NCBI GenBank assembly: GCA_948567375.1
Contig: OX419759.1
Location: forward strand, 60,799,493-60,863,492
DNA from: Lunularia cruciata
Taxonomy: Eukaryota; Streptophyta; Marchantiopsida; Lunulariales; Lunulariaceae
Direction: 5' to 3'
DNA: 64,000 nucleotides
The translations under genes and the position numbers were made by a program. Positions 1 through 11,617 of this stretch are shown piece by piece (within the stretch, counting starts at the first letter, position 1; each line of letters begins with the position of its first letter). Under the pieces are notes generated by a model, which had not been told where the DNA came from, ran no database searches, and saw only the letters and a program-made list of their open reading frames with translations.

Positions 1-1385
1 AGGAAGATCCCTTTGGAGGACCATTGTTTGCCATAGTTCACTATGGCAAACAATGGTCCTCTTGTCTTTTCACTTCCCTCTCAAAATGATACACATATTA
101 TGGGCTTTCACTCTCAACCTAGAAGCATTGGAATTACATGTCTTGACTCCTAAATGCAAGGTTTGGAATCCACATACAACAGTCACTCCCTTAAACTTCA
201 CACCTAGTTTCCAATTCACAATAGGGGGATTGAGGCCTTGGGGTCTCTCCTAGGAGAAGATGATTTTTATAACACATTTATCTTAGACACCTTGGTACAA
301 GCTAGAGCCCATGCTCATTGCCTCTCTTACTTGGGGAATACCCAAGTAGCTTACTCCATCCTCATGAAATGGTCTGTCCTCAAAGCTTCCTATCTCACCC
401 ATATGTAACCACCTATAATGGTACTCCTAACCCATCTATAGGCCTTTAATAGCATGTTTCACATCTTCTCTACTCTTTCAGGGCCATGCATGCTCCCACA
501 ATTAGCAAATGAGTGGCATAGACTATAGATTGCTCTCCTTATAACCATAGAAGACTACAATGTCATATTGTAGGAGTTGATTGCACCAGAAATGTATCTT
601 GGAGCCTTGGCCCACTTATTGGTAAATAGGTTCTTACATGGGAGTCATCCCTTTCTATTGGCACCTATCATGACAATTGACTTTGGTTTCCATGCATTCC
701 ATTTATATCTTCAATTGGCTCATGATCTATTGCCAAGAACACATATGCATAGTATTGCTCCCATTTGTTGACTTTATATCCCTATGCTCTAGGAAGACTC
801 AAGGAGATCTTAGTGAGAAAATGCACACTCACACCCTTACTAGTATCCTCATTGAAGCACCTATTATTAATAGAGCTAGGGTTCTCTCTTCTAGAGGAGA
901 AGGATCTAGTGAGTGGATTTACATCTATCCTTTGACGTAGGACTTTCAATTCACTTTGTAGGAGTTTACAATGCCACTCCACGTATAATTGGGATTACTA
1001 TATATAGCACTTCTAGCAAACCAATGCATGTGCATGGCTACATTTGATACACAAAGCATCTACATTTTGCATTGTGTTATAAAGGAGAGCCCACCCAAGT
1101 TTATGATGCCTTTTGGAACACATAGCTCAGATCTTACAATCCTCTCATTCCCAAAGTTTAGATTGAGCATTGGTTGGACTTGATGGGACCTCCTCCTTGG
1201 AGGATGAGTGTAAAAATAGTCACATTCATATGTGACAGACATTCTTTATATGATATAGTGGTTGCAAAGCCTCTCCAACCAGAGTCCTTGGTTAGAGTAG
1301 GTTCAAAAGCAAGAACTACAATTAACATTGCCATAATTGTTACGCTGAATACCTCAATGCCAAATGAATACAATTTCTAGTGGAT
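1..1385 (+). pseudogene. Decayed LINE (non-LTR retrotransposon) polyprotein fragment, copy A
   Basis: This is the C-terminal half of a LINE reverse transcriptase polyprotein on the plus strand, cut by the window edge. The first bases read as the conserved DPFGGPLFAIVHY motif (family form GDPLGGPLFALAHF). Further on are the stretches ending in IAPEMYLGALAHLL (about 570-620) and DIVVAKPLQPESLVRVG (about 1250-1310). Both match the order of conserved blocks in the related minus-strand LINE at 4.4-6.8 kb. Stops and frameshifts are frequent, so the copy is dead. Nucleotide similarity to copies B (43.0-51.8 kb) and C (52.1-54.8 kb) supports the call, for example the block around GGGCCATGCATGCTCCCACA at about 481-500. 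The right end is placed where the similarity fades and is approximate. Confidence 0.75.
17..60. repeat. Perfect 20-bp inverted repeat with 4-nt loop
   Basis: Arms 17-36 and 41-60 are exact reverse complements around the loop TTCA. The left arm is native LINE sequence (the PLFAIVHY codons). The right arm is a snap-back copy of it that is absent from LINE copies B and C. Confidence 0.95.
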
Positions 1386-2911
1386 TTGGAATTTCACCTA
1401 TCTCCAAATGGTATTAGAGATCCGGGAGCAAAAGAGTCCTAATTTCATCAACTTGAGATGGAACATGTTTTCCTAGACCAAGGCACACTGGCAGAAGGTC
1501 CTTGGAATATAACTCCTACTCACGGAGGAATGTACTTGGACCAAGAGTGGCCCCGAGCAACAAGGAAAAGATCAAGAAATTCAAGGGCATTGTTTAAACA
1601 CAACAGGACTTGGAATGGTTGGAAGGTGCATGGATTCAACGATCCCATGAGGCACATCATAGTGATATTGATAATGAAGTTGTTTAAATCCACAAGAATG
1701 ATGTATGTCAACAATGGTCAGGCAATTGTTTCTCTTTGGCTGCTGAGCACTTTTTGCTTAGGCTTTACTTGGTTGCTCCACCCGCACTTTTATGTGCTGT
1801 GGTACTCTCTCTTTTTCCTTCAGGGTATGCCATTTAGCCTTAGGTCCTAAACTTGGACTTATATGGTATACTCATCATATAGAGTTCATGCCTAAAGCAA
1901 CAAGACACCCCTAGTTAAAAAAAGGGGTGTCTTGTTTGGCTATGACAGATCATCCTTAAATAGAAGAAGAAACATCAAAGGTGAAGATTATGTCATATCC
2001 CAAACCAAGTTCATCTTGGTTCTAATCAAGCATCCAGTTTCAATCGCAATCTCAATGATGGACTCGCTGCACCTCAGTTCTCTACCCAAGGACATCTCCC
2101 CAATTATCCAGGAATAATAAGTCTAAGTTCCTTTGTTCTATGTTGTACAAACTTAGAGAAAAACCGGATAATAAAAACAACGCGACCAAAATCTTCAATA
2201 GCAAAATGAGTCCTTTGAATTTGAGTAACATGAACTTTCGAACTCAAACCGAGGATTTAAGCAATCCAGATGTAATTGCCATGTTAAATGGAAAATAAAG
2301 GAGCTAAAATTGCCAATCTCTTGAACTAAAATCTGGATTAAATACAATCTAGCGTCCTTGTTATTCTTGTTACTGTTGCAAACGCGATATTCAAAAGTTC
2401 CAAAGTGGGATCCATTGGAAATGAAATGCACGGCTAATGAGCATTCTAGGAGTTAATGGGGAAAGAGGATAGGCCCCCATTGCACAAAAAGAAATTTAAA
2501 AAATTTGCAAAGTGCACCTAAATGGCTCAGTTCACAAGATATGTCACTAGAACTGAGACTGCGTGTCAAAAATGCTTATAACAGATGTAGAAAAATCACT
2601 GTCGTTTTCATGTGTTGTCCATTTTCGGTTGGTTTAACTTTATGTTCCGCTCCCATTTGTTACCCGATAAAATTCGTGTCATCTGATCATGATCACTTTG
2701 AAGGAATGTGGTGTCATAATCGACCACAATCTCTCGTCGTAGCTCATGCTCTAATGCATAGCCCCGGCGTAAACCAGTGTTCTCTTCCGCTCTGCTGAAC
2801 TTAATTATTTCCTTCCAGAAGGTTTCATTTTGCTATAAACCTATGTGCTAGGAAACAGTTGAGCAAACTAACCCGTTGAATGTAAAAAGATGAAAGGGGG
2901 ACTATATCCCC
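1386..2911. other. No recognisable gene
   Basis: An open frame of about 130 codons (1458-1850, plus) has no recognisable motif, no homology to the other repeats here and no sign of codon constraint that I can see. I call nothing in this stretch. Confidence 0.5.
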
Positions 2912-3125
2912 ATGGCGGATCTACAGTGTATAAGATACAAAGTCGGGACCTCTAGCATGGAAATACATAAAAACAACCAACCGTTTATCACTTGGAAAGC
3001 TACACTCTACAGAAGAAATGAGCAGTTTGAAACCTTCAAAACATTCCCAAAGGTGACACCAGATGGCGTAGAACATTTACTCAATTTTGCTATAAATTCA
3101 GTAAGTGAGAGGATGCCTTCAGGTA

Positions 3126-3197
3126 GCCTTTATAGCTCAGTGGTAGAGCGTCAGTCTTGTAAACTGAAGGTCCGGTGTTCGATCCACCGTGGAGGCA
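3126..3197 (+). tRNA. tRNA-Thr (anticodon TGT)
   Basis: The 72 bases fold as a complete cloverleaf: 7-bp acceptor stem (GCCTTTA with TGGAGGC, two G-T pairs), D arm GCTC/GAGC, anticodon stem TCAGT/ACTGA with loop CTTGTAA, 5-nt variable loop AGGTC, T arm CGGTG/CACCG with loop TTCGATC, and discriminator A. The anticodon at loop positions 3-5 is TGT, which reads ACA threonine codons. The internal A box (TAGCTCAGTGG) and a B-box-like sequence (GTGTTCGATCC) needed for RNA polymerase III are present. There is no intron and CCA is not encoded, as expected for a nuclear gene. The stems are intact, so the gene is probably functional. No clean T-run terminator follows at once; the nearest candidates lie in the duplicated trailer and beyond. 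Confidence 0.93.
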
Positions 3198-3243
3198 ATT
3201 CGTTTCGTGGTGTTCCATCCCCCGTGGAGGCAATTTGTTCCGT
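3174..3243 (+). repeat. 35-bp tandem duplication of the tRNA 3' end and trailer
   Basis: Unit 1 (3174-3208) covers part of the T arm, the 3' acceptor strand and 11 bases of trailer. Unit 2 (3209-3243) follows directly and differs at 4 of 35 positions. Two of the changes fall in the T-loop and T-stem copy. Confidence 0.9.
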
Positions 3244-4384
3244 GTCTGACATTCAGCAACCAAGTTTGGATAATTTTAATTGGCATCCAGACTAGTACAC
3301 ACTGTAGATATCCTTGGACTAGATTATGGTTATCTGAGCATTGCAACACTGAACAGTCGTCCCCAGGTTCTACACCACACCAACACTACCTTCTTCAATC
3401 ACCACACCTAAGTATAGAAGACAAGGATATGCCTTTTTCTGCTTATTATAAGCTTATTCTGGCTAGGAACGGTCATTACGTACTTCAGGTATTGAGGCAC
3501 TTTAGGTATCTTACACTGGAAATTTTGCGGTAGGCTTCAACACAATATTCCCTAGCCTTAAAATTCCAAACAGTACAGTATAACTGATATGCCGATTATC
3601 TGAAGTATCTTCAGCAATTTGACTTTCTCAACAATGGGACCATCCCATTAAGAGTAAGGTAATCAATCACCATGCACAACCGCCATGCAAGGTCCCTTTT
3701 TGCCTTTCGCAGTCTCACTTTTGTTCTGGTGATCAAGTTTAAAAATGCCGTATAGATAGATACTTTTGTAGATAGAGTTTATTTTAGCTTTATAGCTCTG
3801 TTACATTTGATCAAAATTGGAGACCTGGTACAGCTCTATTGGGGAGAGCCTTGAACAGCTTTTTGCTATAAATACGTTTTCTATACTTTTTCTTTGTCCC
3901 GTTCTTTTTAAAGTACATCCACCTGATGGAATTTCCAATGATGTTCCGGGAGAGTTTAAATTGGTCTCCGTATATACCAGAAGTGGTCCGGTGTGAATAG
4001 GATATACTTCAAGGCGTATAGAACGTAGGAGGAATCAAAAGACGGGTGTTTAAAGAATCCGTAAAACAATGAGTACATAAAATTTAACATGCATAATTAA
4101 ATGTAAAGGAAAGGGAAAGAGAATTACAATTATTAAGCTTTTAATGCCCCTTCTCCACTTTTTCTTACTTCTAAAGAACCTCAATCCGTACTCAAGATTT
4201 CTGCCTCAATTTCCGCTTTAAGAAGTGAGACTTCGTATCACTCCATGCAACGGCAACATTGTTGGGTTATTGTCTTCCAGATATAGTTTACGTAGCTTTT
4301 CCTTCAAAGGAGGGCTTATATAACATTGTATGTGAACTTAGTTTATGATTGAATATAGTACAATAGAATATATCTTAGGTGTAA
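3244..4384. other. No recognisable gene
   Basis: Only short frames without recognisable motifs and no repeat shared with the rest of the window. A longer frame (2912-3295) runs straight through the tRNA and is not a gene. Confidence 0.5.
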
Positions 4385-6845
4385 TAGAGAAGAAGGCTGA
4401 CCGCATAGGAAAAACGAAGGATGGGAAGACCCCATCAAGCCGTACAAGGGAGAGACAAAAAAGGTAACATGGGGCTAATCTCCAATAGAGTGTATATGAG
4501 AAATCTGCCCTACTGCACCTAAGATATCCAAGCTATGCAAGTCGTACGGTCTACACACAACTGGAGCATCCAAAAAAATATCACCTAATGTGATTGCTCT
4601 CCTATGGATTGCACCAGCCACTGCCCTCTATAGAGCAATGGACACACGCGGTCTAAAATATGCTACAAAGTATGAGAGTGAGAGTGGTACCCCCTGACAC
4701 TTAACATGATAAGCTCTCGCGCATTCCCTAACAAATGTGTCAAATGTTGTGTCCATTGCTCCATATAACTCCAAGGCTAGAGGAACAAAGAGTGAACTCG
4801 TTGCATGCTCCTATACTTGGAGACCTTGCAACCTGCTACTGCACTCGCCGCCCATCCAGAGGGATGAATAATCACTCCCTCCAAAACTGTATCTCCTGTA
4901 GGGTCCGAAACCACGACATCTGCTACTGTCGCCTGATCATCTCAGATCAAGTATAAGTCTGCCCTGACACGTGTCGTTTGCAAAGCATACAAAAGCTCCC
5001 TCCAAGCCAAGTATCCACTCTCTCGTGCCATAGCAAACACTATGTCCCTAATGGCATCATGGGTAGCTATCCTCTGTACTCCAAAAGGACACAGTGTCAT
5101 GTGGACCGCTACTGCATCTAGTGTAGAACCACACTCACAAGTGAGTAATGAAGATGCAAATGGGTGGACCAAACCTAGGCAAAACCTCATCGCTGTAGAG
5201 AAAGTAGCTGGTGCGAGTCGGAATGCCCTAATGCATGGTCAAGCTAGGATCCAAGAGCCTGCACCCTTGTTGGAGCAAGAGCAAAGACGTGTTCTAGTAG
5301 CCTAAGGAATGGACGAGTCGACTAAGAGAGAATGTAGCGTATGCTCACACTATTGCTCTATCAAGGAAGACTGTAAACCTCTAGTCTGACAATAGTGAAG
5401 CAAAAGGTGGGAAATCCTCTCGTGCTCGTGGGAATAAACTATCTTTGATATGCCGCTATAACACCTGAAGAGAAAAGGATCCTCCCTCCACCTCTATCAC
5501 ATAAGTCTCCAAAATTGACCTATCAACAACCACAAAACGAGAGGAAAGTAGGGGTGCCAAGAGAGCACAACTATCCAAAATGTTATAGGTGTCGTCTCCT
5601 CCATAGATAGCAAGCCAACTCCACCACATGAGATTGGCAGAGCCATCTATCTATGTGCCAAATCCTTTATCATACTCAAAAGTCACTGGTCAAATAATAT
5701 CACCAAAGACTCCCATAATCCTCCAATCAAATGCTCTCAGACGTGATAAGAAGGACGATGAGGGGGGAATTGTACAGATGAGGTAGGATGGTTGACGAAC
5801 AATACTGGAGGAGAGTATACCAAATGCCACCTACGGATCTCCTAGTAATGGAAGAGCATCCACATGGAGAACATCCTCTACAAGGGCAGCATCTAAGAAG
5901 CGTGTGACAAAATCCTCCGATCCTACTAGCACTCCAAGAACACAAAGTCCATCTATGGATGTGATACACCCCTTTGTAAGCTCAAGGTGGAGAGGGATAC
6001 CTAAAGGGGACCATGCCCTAAACTTTGATACCTTGACTTTCAAGCCTACTAGATGTAGCTCAATAGTCAAATAGCCAAAGGCCAGCCTAATCTGATCTAC
6101 ATGGCCTACAATGTGTGTATCATTTGCCAAGGAGGAAAATACACAACCTGGCATGGCCAAAGTAGTAGATAGGAGAGCTCTAAAGTGAGCCATGGCAAAT
6201 AAGCCCCCCCTTCCCCCCCCCCCCCCCCCCCCCAAGGATCTCCCTAATGTGTACCAACAGTTGACTCCAAGACGGTGACTCCCTCATGTGAACCACCATG
6301 CAAGTAGTAAAGAGAAGCAGGAAAGCCATAAAAAGACCGCACAAAAGGAATGAGACTTGCCAAGGATCCACCAGCCTCCCTAAGCTCTTTAAAGATGGAT
6401 GCTCGTGAGATGCTATTAAAAGCATTCTCAACATCCACCTATAGGATGACCCACTCCAGATGGATATCTGGGAGTGCTCTAATGCCTAGAGATTTAGCCT
6501 CACATCCTCCATGTGTAACTACTCCAAACTGATGTGGACTGAGGTGCTATCTAAAGTGAGAATGATGTTGAAGGACAATGGTACAACTGACCAAACGCAA
6601 AAAGATCTCTCCAATAGCAATTGGTCTAATGCCCCCGTGTCCTTCTCCATCTCGAGAAGTTGACTAGCACCTAACACCCGACTAACAGACACAGGAATGT
6701 CTCCTCTCGCTACTACTGTAGCCACCTGAAACAACTTGGTAAAATCACTAGAAGGATCATCTGCCTGGAAGCAATCTCTAAGGTGCTCATAAACCATCCC
6801 TGACAAGCTTCCTGAGGAAAGGCGAGGGGCATGCACCATGCTTAG
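4385..6845 (-). pseudogene. Decayed LINE polyprotein (RT plus zinc knuckle and endonuclease-like C-terminus)
   Basis: Read on the minus strand, the blocks come in normal LINE order with frameshifts between them. At 6857-6519 is the RT N-terminus (LSGMVYEHLRDCF, VLGASQLLEMEK). At 6438-6244 is the fingers/palm block DVENAFNSISR with GGSLASLIPFVRSFY. At 6235-5831 is the palm with LFAMAHFRAL and the catalytic region SLANDTHIVG, where the usual first Asp of ADD is Asn (codon 6124-6122). At 5190-4942 is a Cys/His knuckle (CECGSTLD...H...C) followed by RIATHDAIRD and RADLYLI, then VADVVVSDPT. The distal block FVPLALELYG...FVRECA and VSIALYRAVAGAIHRRA lies near 4760-4530. The C-terminal order (knuckle, then an R-A/P-D block, then D-V-x-V) fits a restriction-like endonuclease, not an N-terminal APE. 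That class assignment is inference. The 3' end is near 4385. Confidence 0.8.
6204..6233. repeat. C7-TT-C21 homopolymer tract
   Basis: On the minus (coding) strand this is a G21 run inside the codons for the RT motif GDPLGG of the LINE. It inserts extra glycines and shifts the frame. Confidence 0.95.
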
Positions 6846-6965
6846 GTGTAATAGCACAAATTTCTCATATAGATTCTATTGGGGTTTAGTTTCATTTTAC
6901 CTCTTTTGTTTCTCCTTTGTATGATGGGGTCTTCCCTATCCTTCGTGTTTTCTATGCGATCGCTC
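6846..6965 (+). repeat. Inverted fragment of the LINE 3' end
   Basis: These roughly 115 bases (core GATGGGGTCTTCCC, then ATCCTTCGTGTTTTCTATGC) are the reverse complement, with scattered mismatches, of 4387-4500, the 3' end of the adjoining minus-strand LINE. The LINE body is therefore bounded by inverted copies of its own 3' end. Confidence 0.85.
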
Positions 6966-9656
6966 TTGAACAATAGATTTGGATGGATAGATACCACGCT
7001 TTTGCTAGCAAATTTTATGGGACATTTTGTTTCTTTTTTCTAAATATTTAGAAGTCATCTAGTGAGCTCCCTTGTAGATCCCATTTCAAAGCTCTCTTGT
7101 TGATCTGAGAAGGGTTTTTTTTGGCCATGTTTTAGTTTTCTTTAATTCCAACACCTTCTTCACCGTCCAATTCCTTGTCAAGGGACTTATCCTTATATTA
7201 TAACATAAAGACAAGAATATACAGCTTCCAACTTGAAAATTATCCAGCTTTCCATTGAAGTTGGAAGCTGTATATTCTTCCAGTTCCAACTTCAAGACAT
7301 GCAAAAAGAAGTAAACCTCTTGAAAGTTCTTCTACTTAGCTTCTATTTACTTTTTCTGCAAGTTTAGGATTAAATATCCTTTTAAGGTTTCTGGATTATC
7401 ATCCTTCATAGGAGCGATTGTATGAGAAGTGGTAGGGAAAGATCCGGATGTAATATATGATATCTTAAATATATAACAATATAATATAGGGTATCCGTTA
7501 AAAAATTACCTAGGTATATAGAGTAGCCGCAATGGCACTCAATTTCGCAACCTTCATCTCATGGACCGGTAGAAAATTTAAACAGAAAGAGAAAAGAAAA
7601 GCAAGTTTAAGGACTAATTTAATTCTGAACCTGAGACCCCCACAAATATGGGAGCTCATAAGATTTCAGAAACAATCACATATCGATCTGAGCATGAAAA
7701 GTTCCATTAGGTTCTTCCAGTTTCGAAATTCACGGGAGGGGGGCACCTCCTTTAAATCTCCCATAAGTAATTCCACGTGGCCCGTTAAGTAATTTCGCGT
7801 CTATTTATGAACAAGGCCGTTATTATTTATGTTTTAGATCATTTTCGGTTGGATTTAAATTTCGGGTTATTTTTTGGGGATTATGCTTTACGAGACTTCT
7901 TGTATTCTCGTAATAGTTCATGGGCTTTGAAAATCGTAATTCACTGACTTTTAGAGAATTATGGGAAGTGTTCCTGTAAAATTCACCGATTCTCCTCTCT
8001 TATCCTGTAACTATCTATGGGACATCCCGTAAATATCACGTAAAATAATTTATGACCACGAAAATGAGCTAACTAAAAAACCCTATTCTATGCTTGCGGA
8101 AACACCTCCACAATAACGCTCTTCATCAATTGGCAATCCCCAAATCTACAACAACATCCATCACTCGTGCGGCGCATCCTGTAACATCACATGTGGTGAG
8201 AATCTCGCGCATGAAGTTTGCGTTTCTGATGGGCTTGGTGGTATGGTCATCACTTCTGGTATGGTGGGGATCTGGGAGCCGGAAATGTTGGCAGGCCACT
8301 ACAAATTATGTGACGTTCAAGTACGTACGATAGTTAAGTCATGCACAACTCTGAGCTTCAGCTCCAACGCCAGTTCAGCAGTTTGCACCTCTCCGCGTTT
8401 CTTCAACTATCGAACCACCAACCTTGTGATCTTCAGATTAAATCCTCAAAACAAGGTAACCTGAAATCTTGTGATCGTATATTTCAAATTGATGAGGGAA
8501 AAGCTTAACATAAGAAGAACTGGAGCTGAACCGAACCGAACCGAACGGAACTGGACGCAATCAATGTTAGGTTCTATCTTGGGTAATTTCCAAATGACAT
8601 TCGGAGAGACTTCCCTTTCATCCATAATCAAAGAGTGAATATTATGGACAAGAATGACGTGAAAACTAAGAGTAAAAGTAGTCACCTTTTAGTTGTAGAA
8701 GCGAGCAGACTTTGGGGGGAGCCGTAGGTGACTATTAAGGGGCTTCAATAACAGAAATCACGGATACTTACGGGTGATGTCGGTTTCTCGTCAAATAATT
8801 TAGGAGTGATGAAAGTCTCAAGAGCATTAAGTTATCAAAGTTACCTAATATTATAATCTGGATTATGGAGGAATATGGGCTATATTAAATAGATCATATG
8901 ACAAATCGATACGAGATCTGTGCCTGAGAGGGGAAAAAGAGATACCAATGATACAAACTTAAACAAGAAAAAGCTTCAATTAATATTTTCATAAAATTTT
9001 ACAGAGTCCGCGTAGCCCATAAAGTTTTATGGATTAAATCCTTTATTGTTATGGGAATTTTACCCGCAACTTATCCATTCATTTCCGTACGAATATTTTC
9101 GGATATCTCACCTTATAGAAATCCCTACGGTAAGCATGTGGCGGAAGCATGTTCGAATATCACGGGGACTTTTTTATGTCAACATATTCTAAGCACAAAA
9201 TAGTTCGATAATATCCAGTACTCGGAATTTTAAGGACCTTTAAAAAGGCCGAAGAGCCCCCACATACTCTAAGGTGACCCCAAGATGACGGCGACCCCAG
9301 CATGGCGTCCGAGAGGAACCAGGTCCTTTATCCGGCCATCGTTATATTCGATCATTTGGTGTGCACTGTTCCTGCTTATCTACATCTGGAAGGATCAAAG
9401 CCCTTGTCCAACGCGTTTTGACCACAACACTTCTGCTCCAAAATCGTGCTATGTGTGGACATGCGTAGATCGTGGCAAATTAGTAGAGAAAACGTAAACT
9501 ATTGCATTTTTACTGTAATTTCAACATATTGTTGATAAGGTAATATGATTCTTTGTCTTCCTTGCATAAAGTAAATTTAGAGCACTAGGGTTTCAGTTGG
9601 ATGGATATCACAGCGTAAACATCAGGGGGTTTCAGAAATAGTTTTGACAGATCTAT
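6966..9656. other. No confident gene
   Basis: AT-rich sequence with short unrelated frames. A short frame at 8211-8330 starts with a signal-peptide-like stretch, and one at 9285-9497 has a single hydrophobic segment. Neither can be tied to a gene. The hairpin at 7213-7279 is listed separately. Confidence 0.5.
7213..7279. repeat. Perfect 22-bp inverted repeat with 23-nt loop
   Basis: Arms 7213-7234 and 7258-7279 are exact reverse complements. The loop 7235-7257 is unpaired. There is no flanking extension of the stem and no obvious target duplication, so a simple hairpin, a small-RNA precursor or a recent local inversion are all possible. Confidence 0.9.
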
Positions 9657-9973
9657 CTGGGATAAATAACAAACTTTGTAACTAGAGAAATGATGTGTTA
9701 ATAAATGAACACCCCGTAAATTGTGTTACTGTGCAAGTTGTGTTTATTTATAAAAATCAGATGCTATATTAATAGTACATATATAATATATTAAAAATAG
9801 TTACAAAGTTTGTTATTAATCCCAGAGAAATCCAGGATAAATAATAAACATTGTAACTATTTTTAATGAACTCACTAGGGAAATGATGTGTTAATAAATG
9901 AACACCCCGTAGGTTGTGTTATTGGATATTTGGTGCAAGTTGTGTTCATTTATAAAAATCAGATGCTATATTA
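9657..9973. repeat. Composite direct and inverted repeat
   Basis: A block of about 90 bp (about 9683-9772, core ATGATGTGTTAATAAATGAA) is repeated at 9876-9973 with a small insertion. Between the copies, 9798-9825 is the near-exact reverse complement of 9657-9684, with one T missing. A third, direct partial copy of that 28-mer starts near 9832. Confidence 0.85.
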
Positions 9974-11617
9974 CGGATATTTAGAATTATTATATTGAAA
10001 TAAATGATTATCAGAAGAAATGATGTGGCATCTTGAGAGAGTTTCCACATTTTTTGGTGGGTGATTTTTGGAATTTTTTGGATCCAAAATGCGGCTTTCA
10101 ACTATCCAAACTCAAATTCACCATGTGTGCAAATGCTCTTGTCAATGAACTAAACGGCGGGTTTTGTAGTTTTGCATTGGTGTGGTGGTTCATTTCCATA
10201 GATTAGTGTGGCAAGGGAGATAGCACAAGTTATGGAAATGATCTGCACCGCCTTATGGCAACCAAGAAATTAAGTGAGGGTCGAGGAATTTTACTCCATA
10301 CGGGTGACATCAAGCGGCGACGGGTAAAAGCCTATTTAATCCTAAATTAACACGTTACACCTTGACAATCAGTGCCATCGTGCAGCTACGGTGCCATCAA
10401 GTGCAATCAAACCTATTTATCCTAAATTAACACACTAGCACACCGGGCAGCAATCTACATTGACCAACACTTTCCATGGTATCCTTTTTATCTATGGCCA
10501 AATCTCATCCAACTGATCTTTTACTAGCAACAATTTCTCTAGTGAAGTGAAGAAACCATTTCTCCGCTCTTCTCCACATTTAAGTGCACATATGAGTGTT
10601 TTTCATTTTGGATGAATATATTTTTGATCCCATGTGTTTGCAACATATGAAAGCATCAGTTTATTTAACTTCCTCAGTTTACAAATTCAGTCTCAAATTG
10701 GGTTTTGAGCTGAGATATGCAGATTTGGGAAGTGAGATCATGGAGATAGTCAAAGATCTTGTGCATGGGTATATTTGTCAAGAAATTGTGTTCAGCATAA
10801 CTCTCAAATTTCCTAGTTTGGCTTGCTTGTTCTGTGGTCAGAATCCCTAGATTTATCTTCTTGCCAAAATGGATCAGGTTGTAGAATTAATTTGTGTGAA
10901 GCTCTTACATGTTTGATAGGGTGTAAAGTGCTTGTTTGGAGATTTTAATAACTCAAGAATTTGTTCAATGACCATTTGAAAAACTCAACTTACCTCAATA
11001 GATCTTGGTGTTTCTCTCTGACAATAGAATCTCTTGTAACTATATCTTTGGTTCACTTTTCTTGAACAGCTGGAAGGAAAACAAGGAAGATTTTCTATTG
11101 AAACTCCCTTCCACATATATCTCTATCGAGGGTTGAGTTCCTTACCACCGCACAAATCTAGATATCAAGTTATAAGGATGTTTTGAGTCCCCATACTGCA
11201 ACTTCAGCCTTTAAAGGTGTACCTACCGCCTTCAAATTTTTGAGGTGGAGAATGGCACCAAATCCATAGCCTAGGCGGATGTAGTTGTTACAATTCAATG
11301 AAAGGTGAAATCTGAAATATTCCCCAAATAGTATTGTCCACCGTTGTCATCTTGTCTTCATCAAAAGCTATAGCCAGCACTCCATGTCTCATGTATGATT
11401 TGTCAAAGTGTCTCACTTTTAATTTCCTAGCCTTGCATTGAGTAAAAAATATGGACTTTCTGCATGGTTAGGGCAAAGAATCTGAATTGATTAGTTTCTC
11501 AACTTTGTTAAACTTTAGCTCTCCCTCCGATTGAATTGACAAGTTACTGCCAAACATTTTTCTGCAAAATTGAAAAATGTACATGGTTATTTTCCTTACT
11601 AGGGAGAATCCATTGAG
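9974..11617. other. No recognisable gene
   Basis: Short frames only. The phrase CCTAAATTAACAC occurs twice near 10350-10430 as a small local duplication. Confidence 0.5.

Noticed and set aside
2912-3295. 127-codon plus-strand frame
   Set aside because: It runs through the whole tRNA-Thr gene and its duplicated trailer; no domain.
8211-8420. Signal-peptide-like frame followed, after a frameshift, by GHYKLCDVQVRTI...SCTT, faintly like a laccase N-terminus
   Set aside because: Too short and needs a frameshift; no downstream copper-binding motifs were found. Could be a remnant but is not supportable.
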